Shown here: positions 33,843 through 45,800 of the stretch, one piece after another
Numbering within the stretch: the stretch's first letter is position 1
Layout of the letters: each line of letters starts with the position of its first letter
Origin: Chrysemys picta bellii
Lineage: Eukaryota > Chordata > Testudines > Emydidae
Length of the DNA stretch: 64,000 nucleotides
NCBI RefSeq assembly: GCF_011386835.1
Contig: NC_088800.1
Span: 56,883,439-56,947,438 of the forward strand
Direction of reading: 5' to 3'
Notes under the pieces: model-generated
What the model was told of the DNA's origin: nothing
Databases searched by the model: none
What the model saw: only the letters and a program-made list of their open reading frames with translations
Made by a program: the position numbers and the translations under genes

Positions 33843-36800
33843 GTACTGGTATGAGTAACATACAAAGATCGGGAAGGGGCATAAGGAATGAATATGTGAG
33901 TTCAGTGTAGTCTGTACACACAATGGGAAGGGATTTGGATGCTTAGAGCTTTGGACTCTACTGTGATGGGAGCCTGTTCGCATTATATGGTCTAGGGACA
34001 ATGGCCTCCTAGATACAAAACAGGTAGGGCATATTAAATGGTTATTAAGTTACAGGGGTAAGGATGGAAACGAGAGCTTCATTTAAGTCGGGTGATCTGA
34101 ATTGTACCTTCCAACAGACAAAGGGAAGCAGAAGATGGGTTGTCCTGAAAGAAAAGATGAAGAGTAAGTGGAGTGTTAACATGTCAGAATGCCAGGAGCA
34201 TGGGAAATCAGCAAGAACCCAATGGATCCTAAGAGCCACACAATGGACTAAGTGCCAGGGAGAATGAAGAAATGGGAATGGGATGGTTACATATATATCA
34301 AGGGCAGAGAGGAACTCGGAAGAAAGTAGCTCCATTAATAAGTGAGGATGGGATGAAATTAACAATTCATAAATAGCTGATAGTGAATTCTTCTTTTTAA
34401 TCTTGTCTTCAACAACAACAAAAATAGTGAGAAGATGTTTAGTACAGGAAGTAAGGTAGGAATAGCCTGTACAATAACTATTGATAAAGGGTAGTTAAGA
34501 ATTAAATACATAAGTTCTATATGGTGATGCTGGCATCTATTATTCCCTCCATTCCCCACGGAGCCTGGTTCGCAGCTCTTGATATGAAGGCTGTCCATGT
34601 CCACGTCGACATTCACCCAACCCACTGGAAATTTCTCCCTTTCCGAGTAGAACTACACCATTGCCAGAATGGTATTTAGTCATTATTTAATTGCATCACA
34701 TTGTTGGCTCATATTCAAATTGTGATCCACTATCACCCCAGACCCTTTTCAGCAGTATTACCACCTAACTAGTTATTCCCTATTTTCTGTTTGTGCATTT
34801 GATTGTTTTCTTCCTGAGTGCAAAATACTTGGCTTATCTTTATTGAATTTCATCTTGTTGAATTCAGACCAATTCTCCAATTTGTCAAGGTCATTTTGAA
34901 TTCTAATTCTGTTTTTCAAAGTGCTTGCAACCCCTCCCAATTTGGCGTCATCTGCAAATTTCATAAGCATACTCTCCACTCTCTTACACAGGTCATTAAT
35001 GAAAACATTGAATAGTACCAGACCCAGGACTGACTTTTCCGGCACCCCACTAGATATGACTTTTTGGTTTGACAGTGATCCATTGATAACTACGCTTTGT
35101 GTACAGTCTTTCAACCAGTTGTGCCCCCACTTTATAGTAATTTAATCTAGAATGTATTTCGTGGTTTGCTCGAGAGAAAGTCATGTGGGACTAATCTCCA
35201 TGCTTGAATAATAAGAGTATAGAAGTAGGGAATGTTCTATCGACCACCTGACCAGAATGGTGACAGTGATTGTGAAATGTTCAGGGAGATCAGAGAGGCT
35301 ATAAAAACAGAAAACCCAATAATAATGAGGGATTTCAACTATTCCCATATTGACTGGGTACATGTCACCTCATGTAGAGATAAAATTTCTAGACACCTTT
35401 AATGATTGCTTCTTGAAGCAGCTAGTCCAGGAATGCACAAGGGGAGAGGCAATTTTTGATTTAGTCCTAAGTCACAGAGTCCTAAAGTGCACAGGATCTG
35501 GTCCAAGAGTTGAAAATAGCTGAACTGCTCGGTAATAGTGAATATAATGTAACTAAATGTAATGTGCTTGTAGGGGGGAAATACCATTGAAACCCTCCAC
35601 GGTCGCATTTAACTTCAAAAAGGGCAACTACACAAAAATTAAGAGGCTAGTTTTAGAAAAAAATAAAAGGAACAGTCACGGGTGAAATGCTTGCAAGCTG
35701 CATGGAAAATATTTAAAAATACCATAATAGAGTCTCAAACTAAATATATACACCAAATAAAAACAACAAGAACAAAACAGTAAGAGGACCAAAAAATGCC
35801 CCCCAGGGCTAAACAACAGAGTTAAAGAGGTGGTTAGAGGTAAAAAGGCATCCTTTAAAAATTGGAAGTCAAATCCTAATGAGGAAATTAGAAAGGAGCA
35901 TAAACTCTGGCAAGTCAAATGTAAAAATATAATTAGGCAGGCTGAAAAAGAATTTGAAGAGCAACTAGCAAAAGACAAAAACTAACAGCAATTTTTTTTT
36001 AAAGTACATCAGAAGCAGGAAGCCTGCTAAACAGTCAGGGGGCCACTGGATGATTGAGGTGCTAAAGGAGCAGTCAAGGAAGATAAGGCCATTGCGGAGA
36101 AGCTACATGAATTCTTTGCATCTGTCTTCACTGGAGAGGCTGTGAGGGAGATTCCTTATGTGAGAAATCTGAGAAACTGTCCCAGATTGAGGTGTCAATA
36201 GAGAAGGGTTTGGAATAAATTAAACAGTAATAAGTCGCTAGGACCAGATAGTATTCACCCAAGAGTTCTGAAGGAAACTCAGGTATGAAATTGCAGAACT
36301 ACTAGCTGTAGTATGTAACCTATTGCTTAAATAAGCCTTTATACTAGATGCCTAGAGGATATCTAATGCAAAGTTGATTTTTAAAAAAGGGTCTAGAGGT
36401 GATCCTGGCAATTACAGGCTGGTAAGTCTAACTTCAGTACCAGGCAAATTGGTGAAACTATAGAAAATAACAGAATTATCAGACACATAGAGGAACACGA
36501 TAGTTGAGGAAGAGTCAACATGGCTTTTGTAAAGGAAAATCATGCCTCATCAATCTATTAAAATTCTTTGAGGGGGTCAACAAACATGTGGACAAGGATG
36601 AACCAGTTGATATAGTGTACTTGGAATTTCAGAAAGCCTTTGACAGAGTCCCACACCAAGGGCTTTTAAGCAAAGTAAGCTGTCATGGGATAAGAGGGAA
36701 GATCATCTCCTGGATCAGTAACGGGCTAAAAGATAGGAAACAAATAAATGGTCAGTTTTCACAATGGAGAGAGGTAATTGGTGGTTTCCCCCAAGGACAT

Positions 36801-39800
36801 ATTCATAAATGATCTGGGAAAGAGGGTAAACAATGAGGTGGCAAAGTTCGCAGATGATACAAAATTACTCAAGATAGTTAAGTCCAAAACTGACTGTGAA
36901 GAGTTGCAAATGGATCTCAAAAAATTGGGTGACTGGGCAACAAAATGGCAGATGAAATTCAATAATGATTAATGCAAAGTAATGTTAATTGGAAAACATA
37001 ATCCAACTATACGTACTAAATTAGCTGTTATCACTCAAGTAAATGACCTTGGAGACATCACGGATAGTTCTTTGAAAACATCTGCTCAATATGCAACAGC
37101 AATCAAAAAAGCTAACGATGTTAGCAACTATTACGAAAGGGATCGATAATAAGACAGAAAATATAATAATGCCACTATAGATATCCATGGTAACCCACAC
37201 CTTTACACTGACCGTAGTTCTGGTTGCCCCATCTCAAAAAAGAAATATCTTAATTGGAAAAGGTACGAAGAGGGTAACAAAAATGATTAGGGGTATGAAA
37301 CAGCTTCCATATGAGTAGAGATTAAAAAGATTGGGACTGTTCATCTTAGAAAAGAGATGACAAAGGGGTGATATAATAGAGATCTATAAAATCATGAATG
37401 ATGTGGAGCAAGTCAGTAAGAAAGTGTTATTTACCCCACATAACATGGGAACTAGGGGTCACCCAATGAAATTGAAGAGGAAGAAGGTTTAAGACAAACA
37501 AAGGAAGTACTTCACACAACGGAGAGCCAACCTGTGGAACTCAATGCCCGGGGATGTTGTGAAGGCCAAAAGTATAACTGGGTTTAAAAGGAATTAGAGA
37601 AGTTCATGGAGGATAGTCCAACTATTGCTATTAGCCAAGATGGTCAGGGATGCAACCCTGTGCTCTCGATGTCCCTAATTATCTGACTGCCAGAAGCTGG
37701 ATTTGAACAACAGGATGGATCCACTTGATAATTGCCCCATTCTGTTCATTCCCTCTGAAGCATCTGGCATTGGCTGCTGTCGGAAGACAAGATACTGGGC
37801 GAGATGAACCATTGGTCTGACCCAGTGTGACCATTCTTATGTCCTTACAGTGTCAAAAGCCTTACTAAAATCGAGAAAGATCATATATAATGCTTCTCCT
37901 CTATCTACTAGGCTATTAACCCTTTCAAAGAAGGTTTGATATGATTTGTTCATGACAAATCCATACTGACTATTCCTTTCATAACCCTGTTATCCTCTAG
38001 GTCAGGGGTGGGCAAACTTTTTGGGCCGAGGGCCACATCTGGGTGGGGAAATTGTATGCAGGGCCAGGGCAGGGAGTGCGGGGTGTGGGAGGGATTGTTG
38101 TTGTGCAGGAAGGGGATCAGGGCAAGGGATTGGAGCAGAGGAGGGGTGCGGAGTGTATGAGGGGGCTCGGCAGGGGTTGGGTTGCGGAGTGCAGCAGGAG
38201 GCTCAGGGCAGGGGGTTGGGGGTGCACAGGGGTTCAGGGTGCAGCAGGGAGCTCAGGGCAGGGGGTTGGGGTGCTCACTGGGTCCAGGGCAGGCTCCCTG
38301 CCTGCCTGCCGTGTCCCTGGCCCCGGCCCCGCGCCGCTCCAGGAAGTGCTGCGGCCTCGGGGGGAGGGGGAGCGGAGGGCTTTGCATGCATTGCCCTTGC
38401 CGTGCCTCCAGGTACCTCCCCCGAAGCTCCTATTGGCCACGGTTCCCCGTTCCCGGCCAATGGGAGCTGTGGGGGGCGGTGCCTGGAGTCAAGGGCAACG
38501 CACACGGAGCCCTCTCCCCCCCCGCCTGCTTCTGAGAGCGGCACCGGGCCTGCGGCGCCACAGGGGGCAATCTCATGGGCCGGATCCAAAGCCCTGAGGG
38601 GCCGGATCCGGCCCGCGGGCCGTAGTTTGCCCACCCCTGCTCTAGGTACTTACAAACTGATTGTTTAATAATTTGTTCCTCTGTCTTTCTAGGGATTGAA
38701 TTTAGGCTGGTCTATAATTTCTTGAGTCCTCTTTGTTCCCCTTTGTAAGACAGTTACGATGTATCATCTTCTCCAATTGCCTGGGACCTGACCTGTCCTC
38801 CCATGAGTTTGCCAAAGATAATTGCTAATAGATCTGAGACAGCTTCAGCTAGTTCCATGAGTACTCTAGGATGAAGTACATCAGGTCCTGCTAACTTGAA
38901 TACATCTAATTTGTCTAAATATTCTTTAACCTGTTCTTTCCCTATTTTGGCTTTTGTTCCTTCCCCCTTGTTGTTTTAATATTAATTGGGTTGAGTATCT
39001 GATCACTGCGAGAGAGCAAAGGGAGCGAGGGAGCTGCCTGCAGAAGACTTGAATCCTGGAGCAGGCTTGCTAAATGAGCCAGTCAGAGACACCTGTTGCA
39101 GGGAAGGAACCCCAAGCAGCTTGTTCCTTATGAGAGAGCTGAAGCAGTTCTGGGGGGAGAGACTGACACTTGAGAAGCTGCAAGGGAGTCAGCTTGGGTA
39201 GGGTAGATGCAAACTGATGATAGGCTCTGTGAAGAAACCATTTCTGCCCCCCAGGCTCTGAGGTAAGAGCCAGGCCTTGGGACAGATTTGTGGGGGGCTC
39301 TGTGAGTGAGTGGGAAAATTCCTTTTTTGTGTTTGCTTTTTTTGGAGCTTTGTAAATAAAGAAAACAGACCCCAAGAAGGGCTATAATTGGAGGAGAAAG
39401 ACTGTGTGGTTTGTCCAAGGAGCCCTGAAAAAGGGAAATGGGTGGGGCACTGCAGACATACCCATGGCCATGAGGGAGCGTTACAGTCATCATAACTTTT
39501 TTAGTGAAGACTGAAACAAAATGGGCATTAAACACCTCAGCCTTCTTCATGCCAGCCATTATTAGCTCTCCTTCCCCACTAAGTAGAGGACCTACCCTTT
39601 CCTTCGTCTTTCTCTTGCTCCTAATATATTTAAAGAACCTCTTCGTATTGTCTTTTATGTCCCTTGCAAGTCATAACTCATTTTGTGCCTTAGTCTTTCT
39701 AATTTTGTCCCTACCTGCTTGTGCTGTTCTTAGCAATTCATCCATGTTTCCACTTTTTATAGGAACAACAAGGAGTCCGGTGACACCTTAACAACTAACA

Positions 39801-42800
39801 GATTTATTTGGGCATAAGCTTTTGTCCAAATAAATCTATTAGTCTTTAAGGTGCCACCGGACTCCTTGTTGTTTTTGTGGATACAGACTAACATGGCTAC
39901 CCCCTGATACTTTTTATAGGGTTTCTTTTTGATTTTCAGGTAATTAAAATGCTTCTGATGGAGCCATATTGGCCTCTTACTATTATTCCTATCTTCCTTC
40001 ACATTGGAATAATTTGCTGTTGTGCCTTTAATATTGTCTCCTTGAGAAACTGCCAACTCTCCTGAACTCCTTTTTCCCTTAGATTTTTTTCCCATGGGAC
40101 CTTACCTACCACTTCTTTCAGTTTGTAAAGGCTGCTTTTTTTTAAGTCCATTGTCCTTGTTCTGCTGCTCTCACTCCTTCCTTTCCTTAGAGTTATGAAA
40201 TCAGTCATTTCATGGTCACTTTCACCTATATTACCTTCTACCTTCAGGTTCGCTACCAATTCCTCCCTGCTGGTCAGATTGAAATCTAAAATTCCTATGC
40301 CCCTGGTTACTTCCTCTGCTTTCAGAAACAAAAAGTTGTCCCCAGTGCACTCCAGGAACTTACTGGAGATTTTGTGTTTTGCTGTATTACTTTTCCAACA
40401 GAAGGGTACTTAAAGTCCTGTATTACTACCAGGTCTTGTGTTTTGGATACGATGGCGAAGTCCGTCTCCTCGCTCATGTGACTAGTGCCCAGTTCTAAGA
40501 ATGCAGCGCTATGAGCCTGGGGGTGTGTAGGGAGAGAGGCCCTGACCATAGGTGACACATCTCTCTCACCTACTCAGAACTGTAGCAAAGCCCATGAGCT
40601 ATAAGTGCCCTACAGTGCCCTACACTACAGTGTACAAACAGCTCTTGGCTAGGGAAGCTGCCATACTGTTGGCTTCTTTGTGTTTCATGTCCCTGTTGGG
40701 TTTTGCTAGGGAATGAACGTGCAGCATGAATGCTGGGGCACTGAAATGCTCCCCACTTGTTTTGCAGCCATTTAAACGCCAGGCCTTCCTGAGAAGTGTC
40801 AGCATGCCTGCTGAGAACACCCGCATCCCCTCCCCGCCAAACGAGGTGCGGCGGCCCATGCTACAACGACAGACCTCCATCACCCAAACCATCAGAAGGT
40901 AAGACGTGGCATATTGTGCACACAGACTGTTTTAAGAGGGAAAGGTGAAGGCCTTGGGATTTGCAGGTGACAAGCCTCCTGGCTTGTTTGCACTCTCTGA
41001 AGAGATGCAGCAATTTCCTGCTCAGGATTCTGGATGGTGGAGTCCAAGGAGCAGTTTCCTCTACTAAGGAGAGTTTTATTTAAAACTGCTGCTGGGAGAT
41101 CAGATCATGCCCATGTTGTTGCATTACACTCTCCTCCTTGCATTAGAAGCACCTTATCATGATTTTTACTGTACCATAGCGCAGAATATTTCCTGAGTGT
41201 TAGAACTGCCTGTTCTCTCTGATTTGGTCAAAGCCCTTCAGGAGATTATTGTGCTCTGTGTTTGGGAAGATACTTCAAATCACTGCAAAGGGGGCAGGGT
41301 CGTGGTTCTTGGGCTGCACACAGAGAAGCAGTATGTGCTAGCCAAAGAGCTTCTGTTGTCTCCCTGTGCCCCAGGCCCAGTCCTTCCCAGAGGTCTCCTG
41401 GGGCCAGCAGCTCTGCACCGCCCTTATTCAGGGCCATTTGCACTTGAACCAGTATGACCTCAAGCTGTTGTTTTGCCAGAACCAATGGAAATGAAGGGCC
41501 TCCCTGTCTGAGATCCAGCTGCAGGGGAGGGGCCATGGGCAAAAGTTAGTTTGGACAGAATTGTACTAAATGTACAATTTGGACAGAATTCTGTGCAGTG
41601 CTGGGAGTGCCCTTCTAGGGAAGGCTGCAAGCCATTCTTCATTTTAGGCCCTTAGTTTCACACACTCCCTTCTGAGCTGATGTGTTCTCGGCTTGGGCTC
41701 TGCCCAGAGGGGAGAGCTCTGGAAAGTTTGAGCAAATTTCCTCAGGCTGCTTGTGTTTATGGCATGTCAAACAATGCACTTCTTGCCTTGTGCAAGTAGT
41801 CTGACCACCCCTTTCCAAATGGCAGAACCAGTTGATGTCTGCCTGACGTCTGCTCGAAAGCTTGTCTCTCCCACCAGCAGAAGTTGGTCCAATAGAAGAT
41901 ATTACCTCACCTGCCTTGTGTGTCTGACATCTGTTCAGCAGCCTGGCCGTGATGGTTCTTAGGAAGGTACATGTGCCTGGATGTGTTTGGGGAAAGAACC
42001 TTTGAAAATAGGCAGTTGTTGGAGAAGGAGGGAATCCTGCTCTGCAGACGTAGAGCAGGGGAGAGAGAGCTGCTCTGCAGCTGTTCCCATGGCATCTGCT
42101 TTCTTGGCTGCCAGCTTTATGCACTTGGGACTTTTGGGGTTCTGGAGAACATGGTGGGACGGTGTCTGCCTCCAGGACTGAGAGCAACCCCTGCCTTGTT
42201 AGTGATGTCTGTATATTGGGGTAACATGCATCTGCATCCCCAACTGATTCTGAAGCCCCAGGTCACATTAACAGGCAGAAGTGACTTTTCTGTCTGTATT
42301 AGACATACTGATCCAGTTTCTCCCAGGTGTGGCTATCTCCTTACTGAACCCTCCCCAATGACTTTTGGCCTGGTTAATATTTATCATATTATAGAAGCTA
42401 CCAGCACTCCAGACAAAATTGGAGTTCCAGTGCGCTGGGCACTAAACAGACGCAGTGTGAGACTTGCCCCATGGATGAACAACATGCATAGTTGCATGTT
42501 CCCCACTCAGTTATACTCTTTTCCTAATTATCATTTTAAATAGTCCCCGCCGTCCTCATGTTCCGAAAATGTGACCTGGGGAACACGCTTGTACGTCTGG
42601 CTCTTGGGTGTGATGGGTTTGATTCCCATCTCACATACTCCGCCAATGCGGTTCCGCTGGCTCTAAGGAGGTCATTCCCCATTTATGGGAGAGGAGCCTA
42701 CAGCTCCCTTGATGATGAGCTCCTCTCTCTGCATCTACCCTTGGTGCCTGCCCCATGGAGGACTGGGAGGCCACTGGGGCTTGAAGGGTTGATGCCCTCT

Positions 42801-45800
42801 GTGCTGCCATCCAGAGGGCAGCAGTGTCAAGTCTAACAGGGCAGAAAGTCCATTGATCAGTATGGGGGATGTCTCTGGGGTCCAGAGCCTGTTCATTCCC
42901 TAATCTCCTACCTACCCCTTTCCTGCCAACAATCACTTTCTCAGCCCTCCTGAACAGCACACAGTCCTGAACACCTGGCATTGGGCCAGATTCATTGCTG
43001 CTTTATGACCTTTGTGACAGCTAGACTGGCCATGGGGCAGGCATGAGCACCCGGCTCAATAAATAGGGAATACACCATGGAGAAGGGGCCCGTGTGCCAG
43101 GCCCAACAGCTGAACCACTACCTTTGCAGGAGCTCTGAGCACTGGGTGCATTCCGGGGGATAGGCCAGAGAAGTGAGGGGGCAGTTGAGGATAGGAGGAG
43201 GTTCGGCTGGCTCAGCCCTGAGCCCCAGCAATTCTACACCCTTGTAATGACCCATAGGGACCATTGCAACTGGCACAAGTTAGGGCAGCCCCTAAATGGG
43301 AGAGGCACAGGCTGCCTCCCCTCTATCCCTGCATTAGGACACATGTGGGGATGAATCTTCCCCCTTTTGCTGTTCGGAGGGGTGAGGGCTCCTGGGGCTG
43401 TGAAGGAGCTACAGCAGGTGCAGAATGGCTGGATAGTGGGGAAGCTGCTCATGCTCCATCGAGGCGCTGAGGTCAGATGATCTGCTCATGCCAATAGTCC
43501 CTAGATCTGACTCTCTGGGCCTGGGTCTGGGCAGGGCATGCTTGGTGCTGGGTCTTTGGCTGTTGATCTGACAGAACTTGAGTCCTGCCTTTCTGGGCAT
43601 GTTGGAAAGTCCATTTACTCTCTCAGGCTGGGGGTAGCTGTGGGCTCTGCTTGGTAGCCTGGATCTGGCGTTGTGTCTCTGCTGTAGTGAATGTTTCCAT
43701 TGTTTGTTTTGTGCACTGTTATTTTACAGCCCCGAGAAGTGCACAAGGCCCCTCCTAGTGCACCTGGGGAGTCACAATTCCTGGGTGCGTAAATGGCTCA
43801 GAAGTCCCATTCGCCTTCATGTCACATACAGAAACTTTCGAAAATGTTCTCCTGCTCTGAAAAGGTGGTATCTAACATGTTGCAGTAAGACAATGTAGCT
43901 GTTCCACACCGGCTTGTACACAGCAGAGAGGGTCTGCTAAGGGCACTGCTTTTCTTTATTTATGTGCCTTTTGGCAAGTGTCTTTGACTCATTCCTTGTA
44001 GGTGGTCCACCAGATTCCTAAGGAGTGGGGAAAGGCCTGGTGGACTAGCTTGGAAGGGTATTCCGTGGGCAGGAGGGAGTTGTAGGAGATGCAAACGGGG
44101 CACTGAGGGTGAGTGACAAGGGTGGGAAATGGCATAATAAAAGACTAGGATAGATGAATAGGAAGGGCAACACTAGAAATGTACATTTGATACAAAGACG
44201 GTGGAGAGCTAGTCGAGAGATGCAAGGGGATGGCGTGTGATGAGCTGGCCAGAAAGATGATCTCAGCAGCTGTGTTGTGTGGACTGAGCAGCATTGTGTG
44301 TATCAGGGAGGCTGCAGATATCAAGGCAGGAGATGATGGGGGCCTGGTTGAGGGTTTTAGTGGTATGGGCAGAAAGAAAAGAGCAGAGCTTAGTGATGCT
44401 GAAGAAGAAGAATCAGCAGGATTCTTTCCCATAGCCTAAATTCCAGTGTAGGGAGATGAATGGGTAGGAGCCAAAGGTCCCCGGAGGGAGGGGTAGACAA
44501 TGGCTGAGATGAAGGGGTAGGGAAGGAAGATCAGGAGCCCAGTTTTGGCCTTGTTGAGTTTAAGTTGACAGCAAGACTTCCAGGAGGAAGCTGGGAGTGT
44601 TTAATTCAGCTTCCTGGCCTCTGCCCTTGCTTTCACGGGGGCTGGTCAGCAGCAGCCTCATTTTATAGAGAAAGCAACTAACACATGGAGAGGTAAAAGA
44701 CAACATTTCCAAGTGTTGGTGCCTAAAGGTGGGCAGCTCAATCCATATTTAGTAAGGCTGCCGATTAATCACAGTTAACTCACGCGATTAATTGAAAAAA
44801 AAATTAATCCCGATTAATCGCAGTTTTAAGCACACTGTTAAACAATAGAAAATCAATTGAAATTTATTACATATTTTGGATGTTTTTCTACATTTTCATC
44901 TATATTATATTCTGTGTTGTAATTGAAATCAAAGTGTATATAATTTTTTATTACAAATATTTGCACTGTAAAAATGATTAACAAAAGAAATAATATTTTT
45001 CAATTCACTTCATATAAGTACTGTAGTGCAATCTTTGTCCTGAAAGTGCAACTTACAAATGTAGAATTTTTGTTACATAACTGCACTCAAAAACAAAACA
45101 ATGTAAAACTTCAGAGCCTACAAGTCCACTCAGTCTTACTTCTTGTTCAGCCAATCGCTAAGACAAACAAGTTTGTTTACTTTTATGGGAGATAATGCTG
45201 CCAACTTCCTATTTACAATGTCACCAGAAAGTGAGAACAGGCATTTGCTTGGGACTTTTGTTGCTGGCATTGCAAGGTATTTACGTGTCAGATATGCTAA
45301 ACATTTGTATGCCCCTCCATGCTTCGGCCACCATTCCAGAGGACATGCTTCCATGCTGATGACGCTCGTTAAAAAATAATGTGTTAATTAAACTTGTGAC
45401 ACAATTCTCTGCCAAGGAGTTCGATGTCCGTTGCTCTGTTTTACCTGCATTCTGCCATATATTTCATGTTATAGCAGTCTCGGATGATAACCTAGTACAT
45501 GTTGTTCATTTTAAGAACACTTTCATTGCAGATTTGACAAAACGCAAAGAAGGTACCAATGTGAGATTTCTAAAGACAGCAGTCGATCTAAGGTTTAAGA
45601 ATCTGAAGTGCCTTCCAAAATCTGAGAGGGATGAGGTGTGGGACATGCTTTCAGAAGTCTTAAAAGACCAATACTCCAATGCAGAAATTACAGAACCCAA
45701 ACCACAAAAAAAAGAAAATCAGCCTTCTGCTGGTGGCATCTGACTCAGATAATGAATATGAACATGCGTCAGTGTGCACTGCTTTGGATTGTTATCGAGC

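Larger units (their letters stand above)
37852..40470 (-). mobile_element. CR1 LINE, antisense, 2.6 kb with three inserts
   Basis: Antisense order is consistent: palm region (GTCAAAAGCCTTACTAAAAT) at left, reverse transcriptase N terminus at 38648-39000, linker at 39490-39760, and endonuclease end at 39999-40331 (minus strand [20 protein letters not shown]). It is split by a hAT MITE, a solo-LTR-like insert and a foldback element, all younger than it. Confidence 0.85.

Noticed and set aside
33743..34001. Minus-strand open frame overlapping the start-codon exon
   Set aside because: Antisense shadow of the RHBDF1 exon and its intron.
38021..38668. Open frame of 215 codons
   Set aside because: It lies entirely over a hAT MITE with a perfect target duplication; the composition alone explains it.
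41639..42187. Open frame of 182 codons on the minus strand
   Set aside because: No motif, no splice context and no family resemblance; chance length is plausible in this GC content.
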